This document shows positions 1-10,000 of a stretch of 64,000 bases of DNA, piece by piece. The stretch lies in NCBI GenBank assembly GCA_016712595.1, contig JADJQT010000002.1, positions 744,001 through 808,000 of the forward strand, given 5' to 3'. This stretch comes from Rhodospirillales bacterium. Lineage in GTDB: Bacteria; Pseudomonadota; Alphaproteobacteria; Rhodospirillales; Defluviicoccaceae. Both the position numbers and the translations under genes were made by a program. A model generated the notes under the pieces. The model searched no databases and had not been told where the DNA came from. It saw only the letters and a list, made by a program, of their open reading frames with translations. Numbering within the stretch: the stretch's first letter is position 1; every line of letters begins with the position of its first letter.

Positions 1-1
1 C

Positions 2-1348
2 GTCAGTCAAGTGGCACAGCAAGGCTGCACCGACGCGCTCATACTTGCAATGCGCACCAAGGCGGCCGCGCTCTACGCGATGCGCGACATCGGTTACGTA
101 ACAAGCGACGGCTTCCTCACCTGCAACTCTTACGGGCGGCTGGACCCACCGCGCGCCGTCGGATCGCCCCGGACGATCGAGCCGGACGGGTCGGATTTCG
201 TCATAACCCCGCCGGTGGCGACCGTATTCACGCCGGGCAAGTCGATCATCATCTCCCAGCGACTGCCAAATGGGGACTTCGTCAATATCCTCGTGCCGCC
301 GGAAGTGCTTTTAAGTCCGCTAAGGCCGGGGGCTCTCGGCACCGGCGGTTCCGTCGAAGTGACCATGCAGGACCTTCCGCTCGCCGTCCTCGGCCGGCCG
401 TCGCGCGCGCATGAGCAGTTATTCCGCGCCGAGGAAGACTCGGGGATATTCGGCGTTCAGATCGCGATCGCCGCCGACCGCGTTTCGGCGCTCGCGGAAT
501 GGCGGCGTCTGGCGGCGATCAATGGCGTGATCGGTGGTGCCGTCGGTTTCGTCATCATTCTCGTCGCTGTGCGGCTCGCCATTCGGCGGCCCTCGATGGG
601 TGACGAATTGCGCGAGGCGCTCGATCAACAGGAGTTCATCGTTCATTACCAGCCAATCATCGACCTGCATGCAAATCGCTGCGCCGGTGCCGAGGCGCTC
701 ATCCGTTGGCGTCACCCGAAACGCGGCATCCTTCCGCCGGATGTATTCATCGCCCTCGCCGAGGAGACGGGGGTGATCGTGCCGATGACACGTTGGCTGA
801 TGCGCCGCGTGGGAGAAGAAATCGGCGAGCTGCTTCGCGCGGATGACGGGTTTCACGTCGCGATCAACCTTGCGCCGGTCCATTTCCTTGACCTGGATGT
901 GGTCGCCGACGCCAAAGCGGCAGCCGAGGAAACCGATATTCGACCGCGGCAGATGCTGTTCGAGATTACCGAAAGAGGGCTTGTCGATGACACGTTCTGC
1001 CGCGAGGTGATCGAGGGGCTCGCAGAACTCGGCTCACGCGTGGCGATCGATGACTTTGGAACCGGCTACTCCAACCTCGCTTACATCGGGATGTTCCGGC
1101 TCGACTTCCTGAAAATTGACAAGGCGTTTGTCAAGACGATCGGCTCTGACGCGGCGAGTGCGGGCCTTGCCCAGGTGATCGTCGACATGGCGTCCGCGCT
1201 CGGGCTCAAAGTCATCGCCGAAGGCGTGGAGACACGGGATCAAATGGCCTTTTTGCGCGATCGGGGCGTGGGCTTAGCTCAAGGCTGGTATTTTTCGCGG
1301 CCGCTGCCGGCCGTCGACTTAGTCGGTTACGTCCAGAAGTTTCGCTGA
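2..1348 (+). CDS. EAL-domain cyclic-di-GMP phosphodiesterase, 5' end outside the window
   Basis: The reading frame is open to the window edge, so the true start lies upstream; the GTG at position 11 is only the first in-window start. The N-terminal part looks like a periplasmic sensor region (cysteines near C6 and C38, as in CSS-motif EAL proteins). A single membrane helix follows around residues 170-190 (GVIGGAVGFVIILVAVRLAI), then a full EAL domain to the end. EAL signatures are present: AEALIRWRH near residue 227, IDDFGTGYSN near 345 and IAEGVET near 400, so the enzyme should hydrolyse c-di-GMP to pGpG in the cytoplasm. The next gene, 180 bp downstream on the same strand, is also a c-di-GMP enzyme. 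The EAL call is secure; the CSS sensor label is tentative because the N-terminus is missing. Confidence 0.9.
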   Translation, partial: VSQVAQQGCTDALILAMRTKAAALYAMRDIGYVTSDGFLTCNSYGRLDPPRAVGSPRTIEPDGSDFVITPPVATVFTPGKSIIISQRLPNGDFVNILVPPEVLLSPLRPGALGTGGSVEVTMQDLPLAVLGRPSRAHEQLFRAEEDSGIFGVQIAIAADRVSALAEWRRLAAINGVIGGAVGFVIILVAVRLAIRRPSMGDELREALDQQEFIVHYQPIIDLHANRCAGAEALIRWRHPKRGILPPDVFIALAEETGVIVPMTRWLMRRVGEEIGELLRADDGFHVAINLAPVHFLDLDVVADAKAAAEETDIRPRQMLFEITERGLVDDTFCREVIEGLAELGSRVAIDDFGTGYSNLAYIGMFRLDFLKIDKAFVKTIGSDAASAGLAQVIVDMASALGLKVIAEGVETRDQMAFLRDRGVGLAQGWYFSRPLPAVDLVGYVQKFR

Positions 1349-1529
1349 CACGCTGGAGCTGAACATGAAACCGGGGCAGGGCTGGGTTTCGCAGATCCTT
1401 GTAAGGACGGGCGAGACGGCGTCGGCGGGACACGAGCGCCTAGGTCATGAACGAGCGGCGAGACCGTCGTTTACTTGAGGGCGGTGGTTCTCTACCCTTT
1501 ATACCCCATTAAGGGCGCGGTATGCCGCG

Positions 1530-3989
1530 ATGATAGGGAAAGATAGACCTGCGGAACACCGAGACCGCGACGTGGACCGGGCAGCCTTGGCCATGCTGCA
1601 CGCGAGGATGCCGGTTATTCTCGGCGCGAACCTCGTCAACGGCACGCTCCTCGCATGGTTTTTTGCGCATGATATCAATACTTGGCTGCTTTGGTCCTGG
1701 TTCTCGGCGCTGCTGCTGAGCGTGGCCGGCCGAGCGGCTGCCTGGTACAGGTACCGTAACCTGCCGGCTGGGGATTGGAGAGGCTGGGAATTCGCGGCCG
1801 TCACCGGCTCTACGGCCAGCGGCCTGTTGTGGGGTATCGCCGGAGCGGTGTTCTTTCTACCTCAATCGGTCATCCTGGCGACGCTGACGGCCTTTGTGCT
1901 GGGCGGAATGGCCGCCGGTGCGCTGGCCCTGTTGACCGCTCATCTACCCGCGTTTCGCCTTTATGTCGTTCTGTCTCTGTTGCCTTTCTGCCTGCGACTG
2001 GTCTGGGAGGGCGGAAACGAGAATCTGGTAATGGCGGCGATGTTCCTGACGTACATGATTGCCGTTCTCGTGGTTGGCCCACAAATGCACAAGGCGATCA
2101 TCGAGTCCCTGGACTTGCGTTTCGAGAACCGCAAATTGCTCCGCAATCTTGAGGATCGGGTCTCCGCGCGAACGGTTCTTCAGGCGGCGGTGGTTGATTT
2201 CAGTCAGCGCGCGCTATCCGGCCTTGCCCTCGATGTGGTTCTCGCGGAGGCGGCCGCCATCGTCAGGGACGGGCTTTCGGCGACCGGCACGCTCATCCTG
2301 CAACGGCATCCGGACAACGTTTTGATCGTACGCGCGCACGCCGGGCCGCCGGGTGAGGACTGCCCGGAGACGCGTTTTATGGCGGACCCGGATTTCGTCG
2401 CTAGCCGCGCTCTCATGTGCGGCGAACCGCTCCTCGTGAACGATGTCGCCCGCGACCCGGCATGGAAAGTCTGCCCGCCCTTGGCCGGTCGCGGTGTCCG
2501 CAGCATCTTGTGCGTGCCGATCTGGATCGACGGTCGTGCTCAGGCGGTACTGCAGGCGTGGAGCACCGGGCCGCAGAGCCTTGCCACGGACGACATAAAT
2601 TTCGTTCGCTCCGTGGCGACGACGGTCGCCGCCGCGGTGCAACGCCGACGTGCGGAGGATCAGGCCCAGCGGCTTGCCCGGCACGATCCCCTGACCACAC
2701 TGCCCAATCGCACGCTTTTCCGCGAAGACCTCGCGCGCTCTCTAAGCCGATCGACGCGATCCGAACGGTGCGCGGCGGTACTGCTGATCGACCTTGATCA
2801 CTTCAAGGACGTGAATGACTCGCTTGGACACCCGACGGGTGATCTCCTCCTGGTCAAGGCGGCAGAGCGGCTGCGGCAGACCGTGCGACGGGAGGACCCA
2901 CCCGCGCGCCTCGGTGGCGACGAGTTTGCCATCGTCCTTTCGGATCTTGAGAGAGCCGAGTCCGCCGCGATGGTTGCGGACCATATCGTGCGGGCGTTCA
3001 GCGAACCGTTCGATTTGGACGGACACATCGTTCAAGTCAGCGCCAGCGTCGGCATCACCATATTTCCGGACGACGGACAAGATCCCGACCGTTTGCTGCG
3101 GAACGCCGACCTCGCGCTGTACCGAGCAAAGGAGAACGGGCGAGCGGGCTACGAATTTTATTCGAAGGACATGACGGCAATCATCGAGACCCGGATGACG
3201 GTCTTGCGCAATTTGCGTGGCGCTATCGAGCGGGGGGAATTCACCCTCGTTTATCAGCCGCAAATCTCGCTTGGCGATGGTCGGATCGCGGGTGCCGAGG
3301 CGCTTCTGCGCTGGCACAACGGCACACAGGGTATCGTCATGCCGCGTGAATTTATTCCCATCGCCGAAGCCAACGGACTGGTATCGTCGATCGACAACTG
3401 GGCCATCCGGCGTGCCTGCGCGCAATCTCGTCAGTGGAGCGGGAGCGGAGCGGGCAGGGTGGTCACCGCGGTCAACGTATCCCTCGTCCATTGGCGGCGG
3501 CGAGATGCGTTTCCCGATCTTGAGCGGACGTTGACGATGTGCGATTGCGACTTATCGTCGATCGAGCTTGAGATCAGCGAGCGGGCGTTTCCGTTAACCG
3601 GGGAGGGGGAACTGGCCGATTGCATCCGCCGGATCCGCGCTCTCGGCGTTTCCATTTCAATCGACGACTTCGGCACCGGTTACCTTAATCTGGTACGCCT
3701 GCGCCAGCTCCCGGTCGACCGCATCAAGATTGATCGCTCTCTCATCGCCGGTGTGGGCAGCGACCTCAATGCCGACGCGATCGTGCGGGCGATCATCGTC
3801 CTCGGCCATAATCTCGGCCTGCAGGTGGTCGCCGAGGGCGTGGAAACCGAGGCACAGCTCGACCTTCTCCGCGCTGAAGGCTGCGACTTCGCTCAAGGGT
3901 TCCACCTGGCTCGACCGCTGTCGGCGGAGGCGCTTTGGGAGCGGATATCGGATGAAGCCACGAACGGCTGGGTGCGCACGGCGTCCTGA
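1530..3989 (+). CDS. Membrane GAF-GGDEF-EAL bifunctional c-di-GMP protein
   Basis: An 819-residue hybrid signalling protein. Residues about 30-190 hold five or six hydrophobic helices forming an integral membrane sensor. Residues about 215-375 resemble a GAF domain, 385-550 form a GGDEF domain and 560-805 an EAL domain. The cyclase motif is canonical (GGDEF at about 462) with an inhibitory I-site RRED five residues before it. The EAL part keeps AEALLRW (about 589), IDDFGTGY (about 710) and VAEGVET (about 767). Both cyclase and phosphodiesterase activities therefore look possible; which dominates cannot be told from sequence. No strong ribosome binding site precedes the ATG at 1530, so the start is moderately sure. 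It may be co-transcribed with the EAL gene upstream. Confidence 0.9.
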   Translation: MIGKDRPAEHRDRDVDRAALAMLHARMPVILGANLVNGTLLAWFFAHDINTWLLWSWFSALLLSVAGRAAAWYRYRNLPAGDWRGWEFAAVTGSTASGLLWGIAGAVFFLPQSVILATLTAFVLGGMAAGALALLTAHLPAFRLYVVLSLLPFCLRLVWEGGNENLVMAAMFLTYMIAVLVVGPQMHKAIIESLDLRFENRKLLRNLEDRVSARTVLQAAVVDFSQRALSGLALDVVLAEAAAIVRDGLSATGTLILQRHPDNVLIVRAHAGPPGEDCPETRFMADPDFVASRALMCGEPLLVNDVARDPAWKVCPPLAGRGVRSILCVPIWIDGRAQAVLQAWSTGPQSLATDDINFVRSVATTVAAAVQRRRAEDQAQRLARHDPLTTLPNRTLFREDLARSLSRSTRSERCAAVLLIDLDHFKDVNDSLGHPTGDLLLVKAAERLRQTVRREDPPARLGGDEFAIVLSDLERAESAAMVADHIVRAFSEPFDLDGHIVQVSASVGITIFPDDGQDPDRLLRNADLALYRAKENGRAGYEFYSKDMTAIIETRMTVLRNLRGAIERGEFTLVYQPQISLGDGRIAGAEALLRWHNGTQGIVMPREFIPIAEANGLVSSIDNWAIRRACAQSRQWSGSGAGRVVTAVNVSLVHWRRRDAFPDLERTLTMCDCDLSSIELEISERAFPLTGEGELADCIRRIRALGVSISIDDFGTGYLNLVRLRQLPVDRIKIDRSLIAGVGSDLNADAIVRAIIVLGHNLGLQVVAEGVETEAQLDLLRAEGCDFAQGFHLARPLSAEALWERISDEATNGWVRTAS

Positions 3990-4068
3990 CCACGCGCAAG
4001 AACGTGCGCGCCGGAGCCCGATTGGAAAGGGGGGGCTACTCACGGAGCTCTGCAGACCCGGACGCGAT

Positions 4069-4098
4069 AAAAAAAACGGGCGCCACGAGGAGCGCCCG
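4069..4098 (-). terminator. Rho-independent terminator of the RTX gene
   Basis: On the minus strand a 7-bp perfect stem (CGGGCGC / GCGCCCG, positions 4077-4083 and 4092-4098) with an 8-nt loop is followed by eight T residues (4069-4076). It lies 24 bp past the stop codon of the RTX gene that ends at 4122. The T tract is on the minus-strand side only, so it terminates that gene and not the plus-strand GGDEF/EAL gene. Confidence 0.9.
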
Positions 4099-4121
4099 CT
4101 GGAGAAAGGGACCCAAATGCG

Positions 4122-5900
4122 TCAGAGGATGAAGTCGATCGCCAGATAGTCAGCGGCAGTGGTGGCGCCGTCGATGACATAAATCTCGACGTCGGCGACC
4201 TGGTCGCCATCGACATCGCCGAGAATGCGGGTATTGGCGCCGTCGTTGATCACGCGCAGCTGCCCGGCGCCGGTGAAGGCACCGACGGAGATGAAGGCGA
4301 ACGCCTGATTGCCGGCGACGAGGGTATTGGCGTCGATGGTTGACAAATCGAAGCGATCGCCGCCGCCGGCGCCAATTCCGTCGACACCATCGACCGTGTC
4401 CCGCCCCCCGACGCGTGAATCGCTGACGGCATTGAAATCGAAGATGTCGCTGCCAAGACCGCCGACGAGCAGGTCGCGGGCTTCGCTGCCCACCAGGCGG
4501 TCGTCTCCGCTGCCGCCGAACAGCGTATCCAATCCGCCACCACCGAGCAGCGTGTCGTTATCAAGCCCGCCATTGAGCGAATCGTTCTGCGAATCGCCGA
4601 CCAGCAGGTCATCGTCGTCCCCACCGAGCAGCGTATCATTGCCGCCGCCGCCGCGCAGGGTGTCGTTCTCCGTCGCCACGCCGCCGACGGCGACGTCGGG
4701 GTCGCCTTCCATGAAGTCGGCGCCGTTGTTGCCGAGCATCGAATCCGCGCCCTCTCCGCCGCGGATCGTATCGTTGCCGACGCCGCCGATCATGAAGTCG
4801 TCGCCGTCGTCACCCGTCATGCTGTCGTCCGCGGCGATGCCCGCGAGTGTGTCGTCGCCGTCGTTGCCGACGAGTGAATCGAAGCCGGCGCCGCCGTTCA
4901 GGCTGTCGGCTCCATCACCGCCGAGCAGCGAATCGTTGCCGCCGCCGGCGTCGAGGGTATCGTTGCCTTCATCGCCGGTGGCGGTATCGTTGCCGGTGCC
5001 GCCAACAAGCGTATCGTTGCCGCCGTCACCGTCGATGAAGTCATTGCCCCCGCCGCCGTCGATCGAATCGCCGGCATCGAGCGAACCCGCGACGGTGAAG
5101 AAGGTGAAGCCCTTCAGGTTATCGTCGCCGTCGCCGCCGAGGATGGTGTCGGCATCGCTGCCACCGCGGATTGAATCGTTGCCGGCGTCGCCAGAGATCG
5201 AATCGTTGTCGTCGTACCCCTGGATCGAATCGTTGCCGTCGCCGCCGAAGATGGTGTCGTTTTCCGACGTGGTCGACCCGATCGGGCTGTCGTTGCCATC
5301 GCCATCGATGTTATCGGCGCCAGCGCCGCCGACCAGCCAATCGGCGCCGGTGCCGCCGTCGAGGGTATCGTCACCGAGGTCACCGTTGACCGTATCATCG
5401 CCGGTGCCGCCGAGCAGCGTGTCGTTGCCGCCATCACCGTCGATGGTGTCGTTGCCGCTGCCGCCGTCGATCGAATCGCCGGCGTCAAGCGAGCCCGCGA
5501 CGGTGAAGAAGGTGAAGCCCTTCAGGTTATCGTTGCCGTCGCCGCCGAAGATGGTATCGGCATCGCTGCCGCCGCGGATTGAATCGTTGCCGGCGTCGCC
5601 GAAGATCGAATCGTCGTCGTCGTACCCTTGGATCGAATCGTTGCCGCCACCGCCACGAATGGTGTCGTTCTCGGATGTGGTGAAGCCGACCGGGCTGTCG
5701 TTGACGTCGCCGTCGATGTTATCGGCGCCCCCGCCGCCGACGATCGAGTCCGCGCCCGCGCCGGCATCGACGGTATCGTTGGCGTTTGTCGTCCCCGGAA
5801 ATGTGAACGGCGGAAACGGCAAAGGACTGGTCACTACGCCTGCGGACGTGGAACCGACCAGAATTGTATCGTTACCCGATGTCCCGGTAACAGTGCTCAT
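4122..5900 (-). CDS. RTX (hemolysin-type) calcium-binding secreted protein
   Basis: A 592-residue protein made almost entirely of glycine/aspartate nonapeptides (GGxGxDxUx type, for example GGGGNDSIQG and GGDGADSLNG). Such arrays fold into calcium-loaded parallel beta rolls after export. The N-terminus has no Sec signal. The C-terminal 100 residues (from about DFNAVSDSRVGGRDTVDG to the terminal AIDFIL) match the serralysin-type C-terminal region that carries the type I secretion signal in this family. No catalytic domain is visible, so the role could be surface layer, adhesin or cryoprotection. The start is supported by GGGGAG about 9 bp upstream. No TolC/HlyB/HlyD-type exporter genes are in the window. 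A 136-residue block is duplicated in tandem (separate entry). Confidence 0.9.
   Translation of the reverse strand: MSTVTGTSGNDTILVGSTSAGVVTSPLPFPPFTFPGTTNANDTVDAGAGADSIVGGGGADNIDGDVNDSPVGFTTSENDTIRGGGGNDSIQGYDDDDSIFGDAGNDSIRGGSDADTIFGGDGNDNLKGFTFFTVAGSLDAGDSIDGGSGNDTIDGDGGNDTLLGGTGDDTVNGDLGDDTLDGGTGADWLVGGAGADNIDGDGNDSPIGSTTSENDTIFGGDGNDSIQGYDDNDSISGDAGNDSIRGGSDADTILGGDGDDNLKGFTFFTVAGSLDAGDSIDGGGGNDFIDGDGGNDTLVGGTGNDTATGDEGNDTLDAGGGNDSLLGGDGADSLNGGAGFDSLVGNDGDDTLAGIAADDSMTGDDGDDFMIGGVGNDTIRGGEGADSMLGNNGADFMEGDPDVAVGGVATENDTLRGGGGNDTLLGGDDDDLLVGDSQNDSLNGGLDNDTLLGGGGLDTLFGGSGDDRLVGSEARDLLVGGLGSDIFDFNAVSDSRVGGRDTVDGVDGIGAGGGDRFDLSTIDANTLVAGNQAFAFISVGAFTGAGQLRVINDGANTRILGDVDGDQVADVEIYVIDGATTAADYLAIDFIL
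4911..5726 (-). repeat. Tandem 408-bp (136-residue) duplication inside the RTX gene
   Basis: Residues 59-194 and 195-330 of the RTX protein are near-identical copies. Each starts with ADNIDGD and includes DSIQGYDD and the non-RTX insert LKGFTFFTVAGSLDAGDSID. The offset is exactly 408 bp, seen for instance in the shared GACGGTGAAG at 5091 and 5499. The linker sequence outside the nonapeptides is also duplicated, so this is a recent segmental duplication rather than general RTX similarity. Confidence 0.85.
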
Positions 5901-6459
5901 AATCCTACTCCCCGTTAAATCCCAGTCAAAACGGCCATCCCGTGCACGCTAACCACCAGCTGTGAAAAGAAAACATCTGGGCGCCAGCGGTCCGTATGAG
6001 GATAAAATGCCTACCGTGTATTCGGCAAGACAGGGCAGGCGCTGGTCCGTTTTGATTGCCTCCATGGAATCTTAGATCAAATTGACTTCACCAATACGTC
6101 TATATTCGAATGAATATATTTCAATTGTTTCTATGTGTGTGCGCATCAAGCTTTCTGGCCGTATACGCGATAATCTTATGGCTGCGTTTCGATGGCCTGC
6201 TTAGGAAGCAACGAACATTCAATTGAAATGTCCGTGCAACCATCACCACTCCCATTGGACTGGCAGCTCTACGCGTCGACTGCGCGCAGGAGAGAACGGT
6301 GCTGCGCGAGGAACGCGTTTGCACCCGCATCGCCGCTGGCACCGCGATCCACCATCCGAGTAGCGGTGGGGCGGGAACCTGATATTGTCCCGGCGAAAAT
6401 ATCCCGCTAACATGCGCCGTCGTCGCGGGCACAACCCTAACACCGCGGACGGATAACGC
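5901..6459. other. Intergenic region between the RTX gene and tRNA-Ser
   Basis: No convincing gene is visible. Its middle part (about 6060-6180) is clearly richer in A and T than the surroundings and probably holds the promoter of the RTX gene, which reads leftward. I could not fix -35/-10 boxes with confidence. Confidence 0.4.
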
Positions 6460-6552
6460 GGAGGGGTGCCGGAGCGGTCGATCGGGGCGGTCTCGAAAAC
6501 CGTTGTGCCCCTTATAAGGGCACCGTGGGTTCGAATCCCACCCCCTCCGCCA
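6460..6552 (+). tRNA. tRNA-Ser (anticodon CGA)
   Basis: A 93-nt class II tRNA. The acceptor arm GGAGGGG pairs with CCCCTCC, followed by discriminator G and an encoded CCA (6550-6552). The anticodon loop CTCGAAA carries CGA, decoding UCG serine codons. A long variable arm precedes the T arm GTGGGTTCGAATCCCAC, as expected for tRNA-Ser. It borders a region rich in foreign genes, but I found no duplicate of its 3' end that would mark an attachment site. Confidence 0.97.
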
Positions 6553-7018
6553 GTCGCACTCCCCGAAACGCTCTCCGAGGCGATCCGCCAGCCGGAAAAA
6601 CGCGTTGTTTCAAAGGGGTTTGCCGCCGCCCCTGAGAACCACGCCGCCCAATCGAGGCCCCGACCGTTCTCTCTTCAGGCCCCTTTCTCTGAAAGCTGGG
6701 AACTGCGCCAATTTAGTACTCAGGTTGTGACTTCAATGCTCTCAATGACTTGCGGGACTGCTGGCCGGGTACCAGTTCGACATCGCAATCGCTATGCAGT
6801 ACGTGTCCCGGGAACGTTTGGCTATGGCCAGGCGGCGGGAACCTGACTGCCTGAACTGGGCCGGCGGGAGCGACTACGATGGCGTGTCCCTTATCGGCAG
6901 ATCCAACAGGACAACGCCGGCGGTACAGTTCAAGTGGAAAATAGAAACTGAATGAAGGCTCATTTCGTACCAACGAACTCGCCATCGCGCCTTAGCGTAA
7001 CATGGCTATTATTTATCA
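6553..7018. other. Intergenic region between tRNA-Ser and the STAND gene
   Basis: About 465 bp with no supported gene. The only open frame of note overlaps the tRNA and has no homologous look. This is where one end of an integrated island would be expected if the tRNA were its target; no repeat of the tRNA end was recognised by eye. Confidence 0.3.
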
Positions 7019-10000
7019 TCATTCCAGTTCGCGGCTACCAATGCCGACGACTCGCTGGGTTCCCCCTGCCTTTTGACTTATCCGCCATGCTTTTACGGTC
7101 TGGGATGATAACAAAAATGGACGGATTTCTTCCGTATGATCTTCTCGCATCAAGAGTACGCAACCGCGGCCGATGGCCGATGTCTCGGCTAGGTCGGTGA
7201 CGACGCCCCCATCACGCCAGCGCAGCGTCTGAGCTACCACGTTACCTTCTGAGTCTCGGTACGTGAATGGATCATACGTTCCTGGACGCCAATTGAGTAA
7301 GCTGGCGATTACAGGACATAACATCACGACATTGTTGCCAGTAGATCCCGCTATGTCAGGTACCGCGTAAACCACCGCACCTTCAGCCGGACCTTCATAA
7401 AGGGGCAAGACGCTTCCAATGATGATGACACGTGGCAGCTGTCCAAGCAACGATGACAAATCCGTATCGGTACCGCCGTGATCTGGTCCTGTGTACTGTT
7501 CGATAATCCGCTCGTCCTGAAAGTGGCGTCGCTTGTGAACCGCTGTGGAGGCGAGCACGACGTAGCCTTGAACTGAAGGAGTCACCGCATCTTCCAGCGC
7601 GCGCTCAATCCAAGCGGAGCAGTCTTCCGATCGGTAAAAGTCAGGTATTGCTGCGCACGGGACACCCCTTGGCCTCGGTGAAGGCGGCATAGTGCTGATC
7701 GCGGGGGCGAAGTCGCCGGCAAGACGAAGAACGGAGCGGACAGGCCCGGGATCAATGGCCTCGGCTGCTTCCAACTCGCCCACGACTCGACGCATGGCAT
7801 GGAACGCGGCCGTCACGCCGAGTTTGCGAAATGTCGATCTCAGGCCGAGGCGATCAAGCCGGCCGAGCTGCCGTTGTATGGCTTCCGGCCCGAACGCGTC
7901 CTTACCGCCCGTTTGCCGCATGAGCTGCGCGGCCCTGGCGCGAAGGTTGGCCAACTCTAGATCGCTCACACGGGCTGTCAGTCTGAGCGCGTCCTCAAGG
8001 GGCCAAGTCCAGGCGAATGGATCTTCAGTCCAAAGGCCTGAGGAGAACGTGGACGCGCCTGAAGGCGGTTCAAACCTACTTGACTGAGGATTCGGCGGAA
8101 GCATTAGGGTATAGCTGGGCGGCAGCGGCCGGCGCTTGGTCGTCGACCGTCGTCCCCACGCGCTCGCCAGAGAAATGGCGGTCCGACGTACGGCGCAATC
8201 CTCACTGTCGAACATTTCAGACAACCAGGGAACAACGGCGTCGCGCAAAGGGACGCTGTCTCGGCACTCCCACGCAATCTGGACCGCTTCGAGGGCGTGG
8301 TGACCGCCCGCTCGCCAGAGCCGTGGCAGCAGTGCTCCGACGATCGCCGCACCGCCCGGTGTTTGCGTCAATTCGAGCGCAGCCGCCCGAGCCATCCGCG
8401 CCAGATCGATGCTTGTGGTGTCGACCGCTCGGTACAGTACGTCGGCGAGGGTCTGCTCGTCCCCGTCCGGCACGTCGGAAACCAGTTCCGGTTCGCCGCC
8501 GAACCTGTACTCGCGAAACCGGCTCAGTTGGTTCTGAAGCACCAGCCAAGCGTTCGCCCAGGTCGGCTGCGGTGACAGGAGTTCAAGAACTTCACAAAGT
8601 TCCGGTAGTAGGAACTCGACGGACTCACGGCCGTGCACCAGGTCGTCGACAAAGGCATCGAATGCGGCACGCCGGGCAGTTTCACCACTAATCTTGACGC
8701 TCAGTCGGTGGAACCGTTTTTTGGCGTCACCCCGCAATATGGCGCTCCAGTCGCCTCGTTCGTCTGCGAGCTGCTTCAGTTGGGCGAGATAGCACATCGC
8801 ATCCTGTCGTCGCCCTGCCGCCAGCGCCGCCGTAGCAACCGCGTCGACGCTCCGTTCGTTGTTGCGCAGCGAAGCTGTGCATTCGTAGAGCGCCTTCACA
8901 GCCTCGTAGTCGCTCTCCGGAGCGACACGCTCGAAGGCCCGTGCTGCACCCCAAGAACTCTTGTCGCCAACCCCAGCGAGAGCGGAGTCTAACTCCTCAA
9001 GCGTACCCACCGCTGCGAACGGGTCATCGGAATTGCTACTAGTCTCACGAGCCAGCAGTTCGACGCTCCAGCGCGCCACGGCAGCCGCGCCGTGGTTGAC
9101 CCTGCGCTTCTTCGCTGCCGTGACGACCTCCTGAAGCATGTTGTTGCGTCTGAACGGATGACTGTCGGTTTCGAGGCTAGTCACAGCGTGGCGAACTACG
9201 CTTTCCACCTGAGCAGCGGGAGCTGTGCCGATCAGCTGCGGGTAGATGCTGCGATCGTGCTCGTTCGTCCATGGTAGAGCGAGGCGTCCGAAGATGACCC
9301 CTGCCGCAGCAGTCAGATCCGGACGGCCCTTTACCACGCCGCGGACCAGTGCCGAAACGAGGCCCGGCCAACGCGCCATGTCGATCTCCTCGATGAGATC
9401 GGTGGCGACTCGCGCCCAAGCCGCTCCAGCCTGGGCCGCTTGTGCAAGAAAATCCGGTGCGACGCGACCGCCGGCGCCATCACCCTCAGTCTTTGCCATT
9501 CCAGCAAGCAGGCGCCCCAAGAATCGCAGTCGGTCGGGCCTTCCGCTCGCGTCCTCCTCGCAGGCTCTTGTCAGAAGATCTCGCCAGAGGACGTACTGCG
9601 CGTCCTTCTTCGCCGGTCGGGAATAACCCAAGCCATCTGTGTGCATGTCGGCCAAAACCGCCCGGGCTCGCTCTTCCATACCGATAGTGAAGAGCACCGA
9701 GGCGGCACGCGCCGCTTCCGCCAGCTGTTCGGATGGTGTCTGCTCGATGCCCTGACGGTCATACGCGAGGCGGAGCTCCGCGCGGGCGGCGTCGTGGTCA
9801 TAATCGAAAGTCACCAGTGCGTAAGACCGCCTCACTGCGGAGCGGCCAACGCGCCTCGGCGTGCCAGCAAGCCGCTTGTCTATGCCTTCCACAAAGCGAG
9901 CGAAAATGTCTTCGCCCAGCGCGGCGGCCGTGTTGACCATCTCTGCTACGACTTCGTGGATTACCTCATCCAAGCGCCAGCGCTCGGAGTCGTGGTCCCT

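Noticed and set aside
4309..5952. 547-residue plus-strand frame opposite the RTX gene
   Set aside because: Serine/proline-rich mirror of the repetitive RTX coding sequence with no start signal; the minus-strand RTX frame and its terminator explain the region.
6460..7018. tRNA-Ser as the attachment site of the downstream element
   Set aside because: The only recombinase is a serine recombinase, which does not normally use tRNA genes, and no second copy of the tRNA 3' end was recognised. Not excluded by a computed search.
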